Shown here: one piece after another, positions 16,498 through 23,689 of the stretch
Layout of the letters: each line of letters begins with the position of its first letter
Numbering within the stretch: position 1 is the stretch's first letter
Assembly: GCA_030827125.1 (NCBI GenBank)
Contig: JAURFD010000017.1
Coordinates: forward strand, 1 to 33,052
DNA from: Candidatus Nanopelagicales bacterium
Lineage (GTDB): Bacteria > Actinomycetota > Actinomycetes > S36-B12
DNA: 33,052 nucleotides
Direction of reading: 5' to 3'
The notes under the pieces: model-generated
What the model saw: only the letters and a program-made list of their open reading frames with translations
Databases searched by the model: none
What the model was told of the DNA's origin: nothing
Translations under genes and position numbers: made by a program

Positions 16498-18000
16498 TCA
16501 GGCGGGCACGGCCTCGGCGACGCGCAGGGCATTGGCGGCAATGGTGAGTGCGGGGTTCTGCGCACCCGAAGAGGGGAAGAAGCCCGCGTCGACGACGTAG
16601 AGGTTGTCGATGTCGTGACTACGACAGTCCCGATCCACCACGCTGTGCGTGGGATCGTCTCCTGCGGCCAGCGTCCCGCACATGTGCGAGTTCATGGAGA
16701 TGTCGAACCGCTGCTCGAAAATTCCGACGTAGCCAGCTTTGCGCAACACCGACTTTGCCTTGGCAAGCAACAGTTCGTGTCGGTCATAGTTCGTGCGCTG
16801 CCAGGACACCGTGATGCGGCCACGATCATCCAAAACCAGGCGGTTCGCCACGTCCGGGGTGTCCTCCGTCATGACGAGCCACTCCACACTGCGATCAGCC
16901 ATGGGCCGCAACAGGGCGAGTGGGGCCCGGGTGGCGTGCGTCTTCATCATGGACGCTTGCACCTTGCCGATGAGTTGGAGCGTGCCACCGGGATAACCGT
17001 CCCCGAGATCGTCGTAGAAGTCGTTCACGCAGGCGGTTTTCTGGAAGATGACGTCGTTGACCCGCCGCGGATCGATCGCGGCGATATGGGTGTTGTTATG
17101 CACCATGTAGCGGGCGCCCACGAGGCCGGACGAGTTCGCCACGTCACTGCGCAGGAGAACCGCGGCCGAGTTGGCAGCACCGGCCGCCGTGGCAAAGATC
17201 CGGCCGCGCACCGTGAGTTCCTCGACATCCCCTGTCGCCGGATCGGTGCATGTCCCATGCGCCGAGGCGATGCGACCGGTGGCATCGGTCGAAAGTCGCT
17301 CGACGTACGCTCCCGTGACGAGCCGTACCGAACCCGTGGCAAGGGCGGGTTCTAGCGCACACACTTCGGCATCCGATTTGGCTCCCCATCGGCAGGGAAA
17401 CCCATCGCAGGTCCCACAGCGGACACATGCCCCACCAGGGCCGAGATCGACTCCCATCGCTGTCGTTGTCGGATGTAGACCCTGCTCGCTCAGTCGGCCA
17501 AGGGTCTCCGCAATGTACGGCTCGTGAGGCAGCGCCGGGAATGGATAGGGCGAACTGCGCCATGGCTCGAACGGCTGATCCGGCCCGCTGCCGGCCGGTG
17601 TTCCGTGAACGCGATAGAGGCGCTCCGCCTGGACGTAGTACGGCTCGAGATCGGCATAGGTGAACGGCCAGGCTGGTGAGACCCCGGAGGGGTAGCGCGT
17701 CTCTTCGAAGTCGCGCTCACGAAGGCGCGGCAGCGACGACCCGTAGACCTTCGTGTTGCCGCCGACCACGTAGTGGACACCCGGAGCGTATGGCGTCCCG
17801 TCCACGGCGTACCACGTGTCATCGGGCTTGTAGCGGCGCTGGACGAAGACCGCCTCAGCCGAGAAGTTCTCCGGTTCGCGCGGCAATCGCTCGCCCCGCT
17901 CGAGGACGAGGACCTCAAGACCACGTTGTGCGAGTCCATAGGCGAACGTCGATCCGCCCATGCCGCTGCCGATCACGACGACGTCCGCGCTCAACTCCAC
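16498..18000 (-). CDS. GMC-family FAD-dependent oxidoreductase with cysteine-rich insert
   Basis: A 500-residue flavoprotein. FAD binding is shown by VVIGSGMGGSTFAYGL (GxGxxG, residues 11-16) with the acidic residue E34 in LVLERG. The C-terminal domain has SHMCGTLAAGDDPTHSVVD with the active-site His and DAGFFPSSGAQNPALTIAANALR, standard for GMC enzymes (choline or sugar dehydrogenases, cholesterol oxidase). Near residue 195 is a CVRCGTCDGFPC stretch followed by AKSDAEVC, an unusual cluster of cysteines that might bind a metal or Fe-S centre. GTG start at 18000, with AAGGTGAGG upstream. It follows the LivJ-like binding protein by 32 bases. An alcohol or polyol substrate is likely. Confidence 0.88.
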   Translation of the reverse strand: MELSADVVVIGSGMGGSTFAYGLAQRGLEVLVLERGERLPREPENFSAEAVFVQRRYKPDDTWYAVDGTPYAPGVHYVVGGNTKVYGSSLPRLRERDFEETRYPSGVSPAWPFTYADLEPYYVQAERLYRVHGTPAGSGPDQPFEPWRSSPYPFPALPHEPYIAETLGRLSEQGLHPTTTAMGVDLGPGGACVRCGTCDGFPCRWGAKSDAEVCALEPALATGSVRLVTGAYVERLSTDATGRIASAHGTCTDPATGDVEELTVRGRIFATAAGAANSAAVLLRSDVANSSGLVGARYMVHNNTHIAAIDPRRVNDVIFQKTACVNDFYDDLGDGYPGGTLQLIGKVQASMMKTHATRAPLALLRPMADRSVEWLVMTEDTPDVANRLVLDDRGRITVSWQRTNYDRHELLLAKAKSVLRKAGYVGIFEQRFDISMNSHMCGTLAAGDDPTHSVVDRDCRSHDIDNLYVVDAGFFPSSGAQNPALTIAANALRVAEAVPA

Positions 18001-18032
18001 GGCCTCACCTTAGACGGGCGGGCTCGCGGCCA

Positions 18033-19259
18033 TCAGGGAAGTCGAACGGCGCGGGTGGAATCGCGGAGCTTGTTGTCCTTGCCGAACGTGCGCATGAGGT
18101 AGCGGGACGCCTCCGGCTCCCCCTCATCGTTGAGGTCGAGGGGGCCGGTGTAGCCGACATAGGCAATGTCACGCCCTTGCCGCGCAAGCTCGAGACAGCG
18201 CTTCAGGGTCGTGCAGGAGATCCCCCCGGCGGTGACCGACGGCAGGGCCGCCCGGATGCCGTCCGGGGTGATGGCACCCAAGAATCGGCCCGATTGCTCG
18301 GCGGCGAGGATGCTGATGGCGGCCGCGTCGTAGGCCTGCGGGGAGTACGCGAGTTGCGAAGCATCCGGGACGATCCGCAGTACCCGCTTCTTCAGGCTGC
18401 GAGGGACTGCCAGGTCATACGAGACCGTCACTGCGCCCTGGAGCGCACCCTTCTTGATCTTCTTGGGATTGACCTCGTTCGCGGCCCAACTCGTGAGCAG
18501 GACATTCGAGGGCATCCCGCGCGTGATGAGCGCCTGAACGATCGCACTGGTCTTGGTGTCCGTCGCCAACAGGAGTCCGTCTGACGCCGACCGGCGAATC
18601 TTCGCGGCGATCTTGCTCGGTGACTGGCGCTGGGAGTACAGGATGACGACAGCCTGCATGCCGCGCAGTTCCGCGGCGTCCGCCGCCGCGTCTGCCACCT
18701 CGCTCAGCGACCGAGGAGCCACCGCGACTATCCGTCGGACGTCACGCTCATCCGCGATCTTCGTCAGCATGACGCCCTCGAGCGTCGTCGTTGGTGCCAC
18801 GTGGGCGACCAGACCGGCCACGTCAGGGTTAGTCGTCGCCGGCGAAACAAGGGTCCGACCCAGAACGGCATCGACGTTGTCCAACACGACGTCCGACGAC
18901 ATCGGACCGATCAGGGCCTGAGCCCCACGGCCGGAGAGCCTGTCGAGTGTTCGGGCAAAGACATCCGAGTCCGTGTGCCCGGAGTCACCGGGGAGCAGGA
19001 CGATCCGCTCACCGAGAACACCTCCGGCGGCGTTGGCGTCGTCCACAGCGAGTCGCACCGCCGCCTGGGTTGCCGGGCCGTAGGCCTTGAGAGCCCCGGT
19101 ATCGGGAAGGGCGGTGCCCAGCGTGAGGACCTGATCGCCGTCCGCACGGGGCCCAGCATCGACGGAGGGCGCCGGAGCAGCGGTGGCCGGGACGGTGCCG
19201 AGGACTGTCAACGAAGCGCTGAGGCAGAGTGCACCGATCCACACGATCCGCCAACGCAT
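18033..19259 (-). CDS. Branched-chain amino acid ABC transporter-type substrate-binding protein (LivJ-like)
   Basis: A 408-residue secreted protein with a Sec signal peptide (MRWRIVWIGAL, cleavage near ATAAPA, about residue 28) and no lipobox. The mature protein has the type I periplasmic-binding-protein fold of the LivJ/urea family: LGTALPDTGALKAYGPATQAAVRLAVDDANAAGG at the start, LIGPMSSDVV, and YVGYTGPLDLNDEGEPEASRYLM near the end. No LivHMGF genes are beside it, so it is an orphan or serves as a sensor. Start: ATG at 19259, with TACCAT seven bases upstream; the longer frame runs into the divergent dehydrogenase gene. First gene of the minus-strand group with the GMC and ABM genes. Confidence 0.85.
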   Translation of the reverse strand: MRWRIVWIGALCLSASLTVLGTVPATAAPAPSVDAGPRADGDQVLTLGTALPDTGALKAYGPATQAAVRLAVDDANAAGGVLGERIVLLPGDSGHTDSDVFARTLDRLSGRGAQALIGPMSSDVVLDNVDAVLGRTLVSPATTNPDVAGLVAHVAPTTTLEGVMLTKIADERDVRRIVAVAPRSLSEVADAAADAAELRGMQAVVILYSQRQSPSKIAAKIRRSASDGLLLATDTKTSAIVQALITRGMPSNVLLTSWAANEVNPKKIKKGALQGAVTVSYDLAVPRSLKKRVLRIVPDASQLAYSPQAYDAAAISILAAEQSGRFLGAITPDGIRAALPSVTAGGISCTTLKRCLELARQGRDIAYVGYTGPLDLNDEGEPEASRYLMRTFGKDNKLRDSTRAVRLP

Positions 19260-19281
19260 GCTGTCGATGGTACGTGCTGAC

Positions 19282-19295
19282 GGCGATGAATCGCC
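19282..19295. promoter_or_regulatory. Small palindrome in a divergent intergenic region
   Basis: GGCGAT-GA-ATCGCC, with perfect 6-bp arms, lies in the middle of the 51-base gap between the LivJ-like gene and the divergent dehydrogenase gene. It could be an operator for both. The regulator is unknown, and a chance palindrome cannot be excluded in DNA this rich in GC. Confidence 0.3.
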
Positions 19296-19310
19296 TGCTT
19301 GAATGCACGC

Positions 19311-20306
19311 ATGACGCAGGCATTGCAGATCGGGGTCATTGGCACGGGCAATATCGGAACCGCTCATGCGCGATCCCTGGCCCGCGAGGTGTCCGGGGCC
19401 GACGTGGCGTGGCTCTACGACGCGGACACTTCCCGCGCCACCGATCTCGCCGATGAGATCGGGGCACGACTCGCCCCATCGGTGGAGCACCTCGTTGCCT
19501 CGAGCGACGCCGTCGTAATCGCCTCTCCCGATGGGCTGCACCCTGAACAGGCGATGCTGTGCCTGGATGCCCAACGACCTACCCTGTGCGAGAAGCCCCT
19601 CGCGCCGACGACGGAAGAAGCGGCCAACGTCGTGGCCGCCGAGGTCGACCTCGGTCGCCGACTCATCTCCCTCGGCTTCATGCGGCGCTTCGACCCGGGC
19701 TACGTCGCCCTCAAGGAGGGCATTCCCTCGGTCGGTCGTCCCCTTGTGGTCCACAACGTTCACCGGAACACCTCAGCCCCGTACGGTCTGGACACCGCGC
19801 TCACCCTGACCAATTCGGCCATCCACGAGTTCGACATCAACCGCTGGCTCCTCGACGACGAGTACACGAGCGTGCAGGTCGTCACCGGCGAGCCCGGTCC
19901 ACGGACGCCCGACGGCCAGCTCGACCCCCTCCTAGTGATCCTCACGACACGCGGCGGAGCCTTAGTCGAGATCGAGGTCTTCATGAACGCCTGGTACGGC
20001 TATGAGGTGCGCTGCGAGATCGTCGCAAGCGATGGCACCTTGGACATGGGTGACGGCTCGTACATCACGCGGCGGGCGTCCCGACAGGTGGGGCACGACG
20101 TGCCGGAGTTGTGGCTTGGGCGGTTTGAGGATGCCTACCGCCGGCAACTGCAGGCATGGGTCGACGCAACACTCGTAGGCAAGACGTCGGGGGCCACCGC
20201 CTGGGATGGCCTCGTTGCGACCTTGAGTGCGAACGCTGCAGTGGCCGCCATAGGAAACGGGGCGGTCAGGATTGAACTTCCCGACCGCCCCGCCCTGTAT
20301 GCGTAG
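19311..20306 (+). CDS. Gfo/Idh/MocA-family dehydrogenase, inositol dehydrogenase-like
   Basis: A 331-residue NAD-dependent dehydrogenase. GTGNIGTAHARSL is the nucleotide-binding loop, CEKPLAPTTEEA has the catalytic Lys, GFMRRFDPGY follows, and NSAIHEFDINRWLL carries the His/Asp active-site pair, all in IolG-like positions. ATG at 19311 is preferred; a TTG four codons earlier is also in frame. The gene is divergent from the LivJ-like binding-protein gene and convergent with the CUT2 transporter operon, whose probable terminator lies within its last 50 bases. Fourth member of the family in the window; it may act on a different inositol isomer or on the cargo of the adjacent transporter. Confidence 0.87.
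   Translation: MTQALQIGVIGTGNIGTAHARSLAREVSGADVAWLYDADTSRATDLADEIGARLAPSVEHLVASSDAVVIASPDGLHPEQAMLCLDAQRPTLCEKPLAPTTEEAANVVAAEVDLGRRLISLGFMRRFDPGYVALKEGIPSVGRPLVVHNVHRNTSAPYGLDTALTLTNSAIHEFDINRWLLDDEYTSVQVVTGEPGPRTPDGQLDPLLVILTTRGGALVEIEVFMNAWYGYEVRCEIVASDGTLDMGDGSYITRRASRQVGHDVPELWLGRFEDAYRRQLQAWVDATLVGKTSGATAWDGLVATLSANAAVAAIGNGAVRIELPDRPALYA
20258..20292 (-). terminator. Rho-independent-type terminator of the CUT2 transporter operon
   Basis: CGGGGCGGTC and GACCGCCCCG form a perfect 10-bp GC-rich stem with a 15-base loop. On the minus strand it starts 26 bases after the ATPase stop and is followed by TTTCC. It lies inside the 3' coding end of the convergent dehydrogenase gene. Confidence 0.65.
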
Positions 20307-20318
20307 GCCCTGTCCGCG

Positions 20319-21125
20319 CTAGCGGACCGGCGCGAGCTGCTGCTCCTCTTCAGGAACGGTCATGGCGCCGGTCATGATGGCGACCACGTCGTTCATTGTG
20401 TGGCTCTGCGGCGTGACGACGGCGGCACGGCGGCCAAGTCGCTGAATGTGGATGCGATCGGCGACATCGAAGACCTGCGGCATGTTGTGCGAGATCAAGA
20501 TGATGCTCATGCCACGGTCACGCAGGTCCTTGATGAGTTGGAGCACGCGGGCGGACTCATTGACGCCCAGTGCCGCGGTGGGCTCATCGAGGATGACCAC
20601 CTGGCTTCCGAACGTGCCTGCGCGCGCCACGGCTACCGCCTGACGCTGACCACCGGAGAGTGTTTCGACCGTCTGGGTGATGCTCTGCACAGTGAGGACA
20701 CCAAGGTCGCTGAGGCTCTTGGTGGACACCTCGCGCATGTGCTTCTTGTCCAGGCTACGGAAGACTTTGCCGAGGATCCCCTTCTTGCGCACCTCACGAC
20801 CGAGGTAGAGGTTCTCGGAAATGTCCAGTGCCGGGGCCACCGCCAGGGTCTGATAGACCGTCTCGACGCCGTGACTACGTGCGTCGTGCGTGGACTTGAA
20901 GCTCACCTCTTGGTTGTTGACGAAGATCTTGCCCGAGTCGACCTCATGGGCACCGGAGATGCACTTGATCAGCGTGGACTTGCCCGCGCCGTTATCCCCT
21001 ACCACCGCGAGAACCTCGCCGGGGAAGAGCTCGAACTGGCAGTTGTTCAATCCGATGACGCGCCCGAAGGACTTGTTGAGGTCCTTGCCCTGGACGATCG
21101 GCTGCGCTGAGGTCACGACGGTCAT
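20319..21125 (-). CDS. Sugar ABC transporter ATP-binding protein (CUT2, single domain)
   Basis: A 268-residue ATPase with one ABC domain. Walker A is GDNGAGKST (43-51), the signature is LSGGQRQ (156-162), Walker B is VVILDEPTAALG (176-187), and the H-loop is in ILISHNMPQVFD. Most CUT2 importers use a fused two-domain ATPase (RbsA, about 500 residues); this half-size form is the FrcA type, which would work as a homodimer. ATG at 21125 overlaps the permease stop (ATGA), so it is translationally coupled to it. With the binding protein and permease it makes a complete sugar or polyol importer. Last gene of the operon. Confidence 0.9.
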   Translation of the reverse strand: MTVVTSAQPIVQGKDLNKSFGRVIGLNNCQFELFPGEVLAVVGDNGAGKSTLIKCISGAHEVDSGKIFVNNQEVSFKSTHDARSHGVETVYQTLAVAPALDISENLYLGREVRKKGILGKVFRSLDKKHMREVSTKSLSDLGVLTVQSITQTVETLSGGQRQAVAVARAGTFGSQVVILDEPTAALGVNESARVLQLIKDLRDRGMSIILISHNMPQVFDVADRIHIQRLGRRAAVVTPQSHTMNDVVAIMTGAMTVPEEEQQLAPVR

Positions 21126-22204
21126 ATCTTCACCTTCCGAATCCACTGGTCGACGGCGACGGCGGAGATCACGAGGACGCCGATGGCCAAGACGCGGTAT
21201 GCCTGGTCCAGACCGGCCAGTGAGAGGCCGAAGTCAAGGATGATGATGATGAACGTACCGATCAGGGTTCCCACCAGTCGGCCGCGTCCACCAAAGAGTG
21301 AGGTTCCACCGATGACGACCGCGGTAATCGTCTCGAGGTTGATTTCTGGGGCGACATTGGGGCTTGCTGAGCCGAGGCGGCCGATGGTGATCCAGCCAGC
21401 GATGCCGATGATGAAGCCCGCCGTCAGGTACACACTGAACAGGACCCGCTTGACGTTAATACCGGAGAGCTCCGCGGCAGTGGGATCGTCACCCACGGCG
21501 TAGACATGCGTGCCCCACGCCGTGCCGCGCAGGACGTAAGCCATGACCACGTACACGATCAGCATCACGACCAGCCCGATGGTGAAACCGAAGGGCCCGA
21601 TCTGGAAGTCCTTGCCCATGATGCCCATGACATCTTGGGCGCCTTCGAACTCCTTACCCTGGATGGTGCGGGCCTTGAAGATGATCAGCGTCAGTGCCGT
21701 GAAGATGCTCAGCGTGCCCAGGGTGACGATGAACGGCGGCAGATTGAATCTGACGATCAAGAAGCCGTTGACGCCGCCGGCCAGGGTCGCTACTGCGACA
21801 CCGATGATGACCGCCAGATACGGGTTCTGACCCGCCATGAAGGTCACATTCGACGCCGTGGCCGATACCGCAAGGTTGGCCATAACCATCTGACCGAAGA
21901 CCATGATGGCGCCGATGCTCAGGTCGATGCCGGCCGTGAGGATGACGATCGTCTGCGCGACAGCCAAGGTTCCGATGATGACGGTCTGCTGCAGCATCAG
22001 TGAGATCGTTGCCGGCTTGGCGAAGTTCTCCAGGGAGCCGACGTCGAATCCGAATCCCAGAATCGCGAAGATCACGATGAGGACGACGAGGACGATAAGT
22101 GGACTGAGCCACGGGTAGCGGTGCAGGGCGTGCTGGACCTTTTGCATCGGGGTCGCGCTGTTGGCGAACTCCTCGGCAGCGGTCGTGCGGGCGGTCTCGC
22201 TCAC
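21122..22204 (-). CDS. Sugar ABC transporter permease (CUT2, RbsC/FrcC-like)
   Basis: A 360-residue membrane protein with about nine or ten helices after a 45-residue soluble N-terminus. It has the RbsC-family blocks TAGIDLSIGAIMVFGQM (helix 3 region) and YAVGDDPTAAELSGINVKRV, the cytoplasmic coupling segment that contacts the ATPase, then ITAVVIGGTSLFGGRGRLVGTLIG near the end. GTG start at 22204 with GGAGG five bases upstream. It probably forms a homodimeric channel for a monosaccharide or cyclitol. It follows the binding-protein gene after a 114-base gap with a strong hairpin and overlaps the ATPase start. Confidence 0.92.
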   Translation of the reverse strand: MSETARTTAAEEFANSATPMQKVQHALHRYPWLSPLIVLVVLIVIFAILGFGFDVGSLENFAKPATISLMLQQTVIIGTLAVAQTIVILTAGIDLSIGAIMVFGQMVMANLAVSATASNVTFMAGQNPYLAVIIGVAVATLAGGVNGFLIVRFNLPPFIVTLGTLSIFTALTLIIFKARTIQGKEFEGAQDVMGIMGKDFQIGPFGFTIGLVVMLIVYVVMAYVLRGTAWGTHVYAVGDDPTAAELSGINVKRVLFSVYLTAGFIIGIAGWITIGRLGSASPNVAPEINLETITAVVIGGTSLFGGRGRLVGTLIGTFIIIILDFGLSLAGLDQAYRVLAIGVLVISAVAVDQWIRKVKI

Positions 22205-22252
22205 AGGAACCTCCGACGGTGTGGGTAGGGGAAGACTAGCGGGAGACGCGAA

Positions 22253-22284
22253 GTGGGGCGGCCTTCTTGCGAAAGCCGCCCCAC
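22253..22284 (-). terminator. Intercistronic hairpin between binding-protein and permease genes
   Basis: GTGGGGCGGC and GCCGCCCCAC form a 10-bp stem, extended by three more pairs past one mismatch, with a four-base loop. No U-run follows. Such hairpins after a binding-protein gene usually act as a partial terminator or 3' stabiliser, giving more binding protein than permease. Confidence 0.6.
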
Positions 22285-22318
22285 CTCGTTGTCAACTAAT
22301 TACCGCTCGGTGCGTGGA

Positions 22319-23485
22319 TCAGCCCCAGGCGTTGTCGATGCAGTACTGCGCCGACTCCTGCGGAGCAGATGTCACGGTGTCCATCGGCATGTCGGTGCAC
22401 AGGGTGACACCGGTGTCGAAGAACTCGCCGTTCGCGGAGGTGTTCTGCGGAGCCGCACCACCGTTGGCGATCGAGGCGATGGCCTCGACGCCGAGCGAAG
22501 CCATACGCAGCGGGTACTGCTGCGAGGTGGCCTGGATGTCGCCGGCCTTCACAGCCTCGACGCCGGCGAGACCGCCGTCGACCGAGACGATGATGACGTC
22601 CTCGCCGATCGTCTTGCCAGCAGCCTTGAGGGCCTCAGCGGCACCGAAGGCAGTCGGCTCGTTGATCGTGTAGACGACGTTGATGTCGCCGTTGGCAGCG
22701 AGGCACTTCTCCATGCCGGCGCGGCCACCCTCCTCGTTGGCACCCGTGGCCTCGAGGCAGACGATCTCGTAGTCGCCACCAGCGCCCGTGGTGTAGGAGC
22801 CGGACTTCGCGGGGCTGGTCATGTCGGCCAGGTCGGGAACCTCAACACCGAGACCGGTGAGGAAGCCATTGGCACGGCAGTAGTCGACCGACACAACGCG
22901 ATCGTCGAAGATAACGAGCTCGGCGATGGTCGCCTTCTCGCCATTGAGCCAACCAGCGGACCACTGACCAATGGCCTCACCAGCGAGGCAGTTGTCGGTC
23001 GCGAAGGTGATGTCGACCACGTCCGGCGGATCGGTCGGGGTGTCAAGAGCGATGACGTAGAGGCCAGCGGCGCGGGCCTTCTCGATCGCGGCGTTGACGT
23101 TGACCGACATCGGGGTGATCAGGATGCCAGCGTCGCCGCGGGCGATGGCCTGCTCGATAAGGTCGATCTGGCCCTGGTCGTCACCTTCCTCCTTGCCGGA
23201 GCCGATGGTGATCTCAACACCGTTGGCCGCTGCGGCCTCCTTCGCGCCTTCCTGCATGGCGACGAAGAACGGGTTGGTCGAGTCCTTGGTGATCAGGGTC
23301 ACCTTGACCGGCTCAGCAGGAGCCTCAGACGAGGACTCCGAGGAACTCTCGGAGCTGCTGCTGTCGGACGAGGCGCTGTCAGACGAACCGCTGTCGCTCG
23401 AACCGCCACAGGCGGCAAGACCGAGCGCCAGCACACCGGCGGACGCCACGAAGGCGAGGCGCCGGCCGCCAAATGCACGTGCCAT
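22319..23485 (-). CDS. Sugar ABC transporter substrate-binding lipoprotein (CUT2, FrcB/IbpA-like)
   Basis: A 388-residue lipoprotein: the signal peptide ends in the lipobox LAAC with C26 as lipidation site. Residues 27-57 are a Ser/Asp/Glu-rich flexible linker. The type I binding-protein fold follows, with ITKDSTNPFFVAMQEGAKEAAAANGVEI, a ribose/fructose-binding signature, DAGILITPMSVN, ALDTPTD and VVYTINEPTAFGAAEALKAAG. Several cysteines (for example DNCLAGEAIG and VDYCRANGF) may form disulphides outside the cell. ATG at 23485 with GGAGA eight bases upstream. First gene of the transporter operon, divergent from a LacI regulator. Myo-inositol is a plausible ligand because of the iol genes nearby, but fructose or another sugar cannot be excluded. 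Confidence 0.9.
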   Translation of the reverse strand: MARAFGGRRLAFVASAGVLALGLAACGGSSDSGSSDSASSDSSSSESSSESSSEAPAEPVKVTLITKDSTNPFFVAMQEGAKEAAAANGVEITIGSGKEEGDDQGQIDLIEQAIARGDAGILITPMSVNVNAAIEKARAAGLYVIALDTPTDPPDVVDITFATDNCLAGEAIGQWSAGWLNGEKATIAELVIFDDRVVSVDYCRANGFLTGLGVEVPDLADMTSPAKSGSYTTGAGGDYEIVCLEATGANEEGGRAGMEKCLAANGDINVVYTINEPTAFGAAEALKAAGKTIGEDVIIVSVDGGLAGVEAVKAGDIQATSQQYPLRMASLGVEAIASIANGGAAPQNTSANGEFFDTGVTLCTDMPMDTVTSAPQESAQYCIDNAWG

Positions 23486-23607
23486 GAAGAATCTCCTCTT
23501 CCATGGGGGTCAGGGTGACCCCGGGGGTCTACGAAAGGTGTCGCGATCTAGCCCTAAGCGCAAGGTGGGCGCACTGCCCGTTACGCAATCGTTCTGGGGC
23601 TGAAACC

Positions 23608-23621
23608 TTGACAACGTTGTC
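23608..23621. promoter_or_regulatory. LacI-type operator overlapping a -35 box, divergent transporter/lacI promoter
   Basis: GACAACGTTGTC (23610-23621) is a perfect 12-bp palindrome with the central CG of LacI operators. It overlaps TTGACA (23608-23613), a perfect -35 element for the lacI gene on the plus strand, so the regulator at 23690 probably represses itself and, from the same site, the divergent transporter operon. Confidence 0.65.
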
Positions 23622-23689
23622 GTGAGGCCTTTCTATGGCCCTAGCCACACTCCCGTCAACCCCTAGAACCCGAAGGTCTCCGCTCCGTT

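Noticed and set aside
23310-23400. Low-complexity serine-rich repeat
   Set aside because: It is the ordinary flexible linker after the lipobox of a binding lipoprotein, not a separate repeat element.
22253-23518. Plus-strand open frame (421 codons) opposite the binding-protein gene
   Set aside because: Antisense shadow of a lipoprotein gene with a perfect lipobox and known fold.
23506-23522. GGGGTCA-GGG-TGACCCC hairpin before the binding-protein gene
   Set aside because: Seven-base stem with a three-base loop in GC-rich leader DNA; it may affect mRNA stability, but there is no pattern to support a named element.
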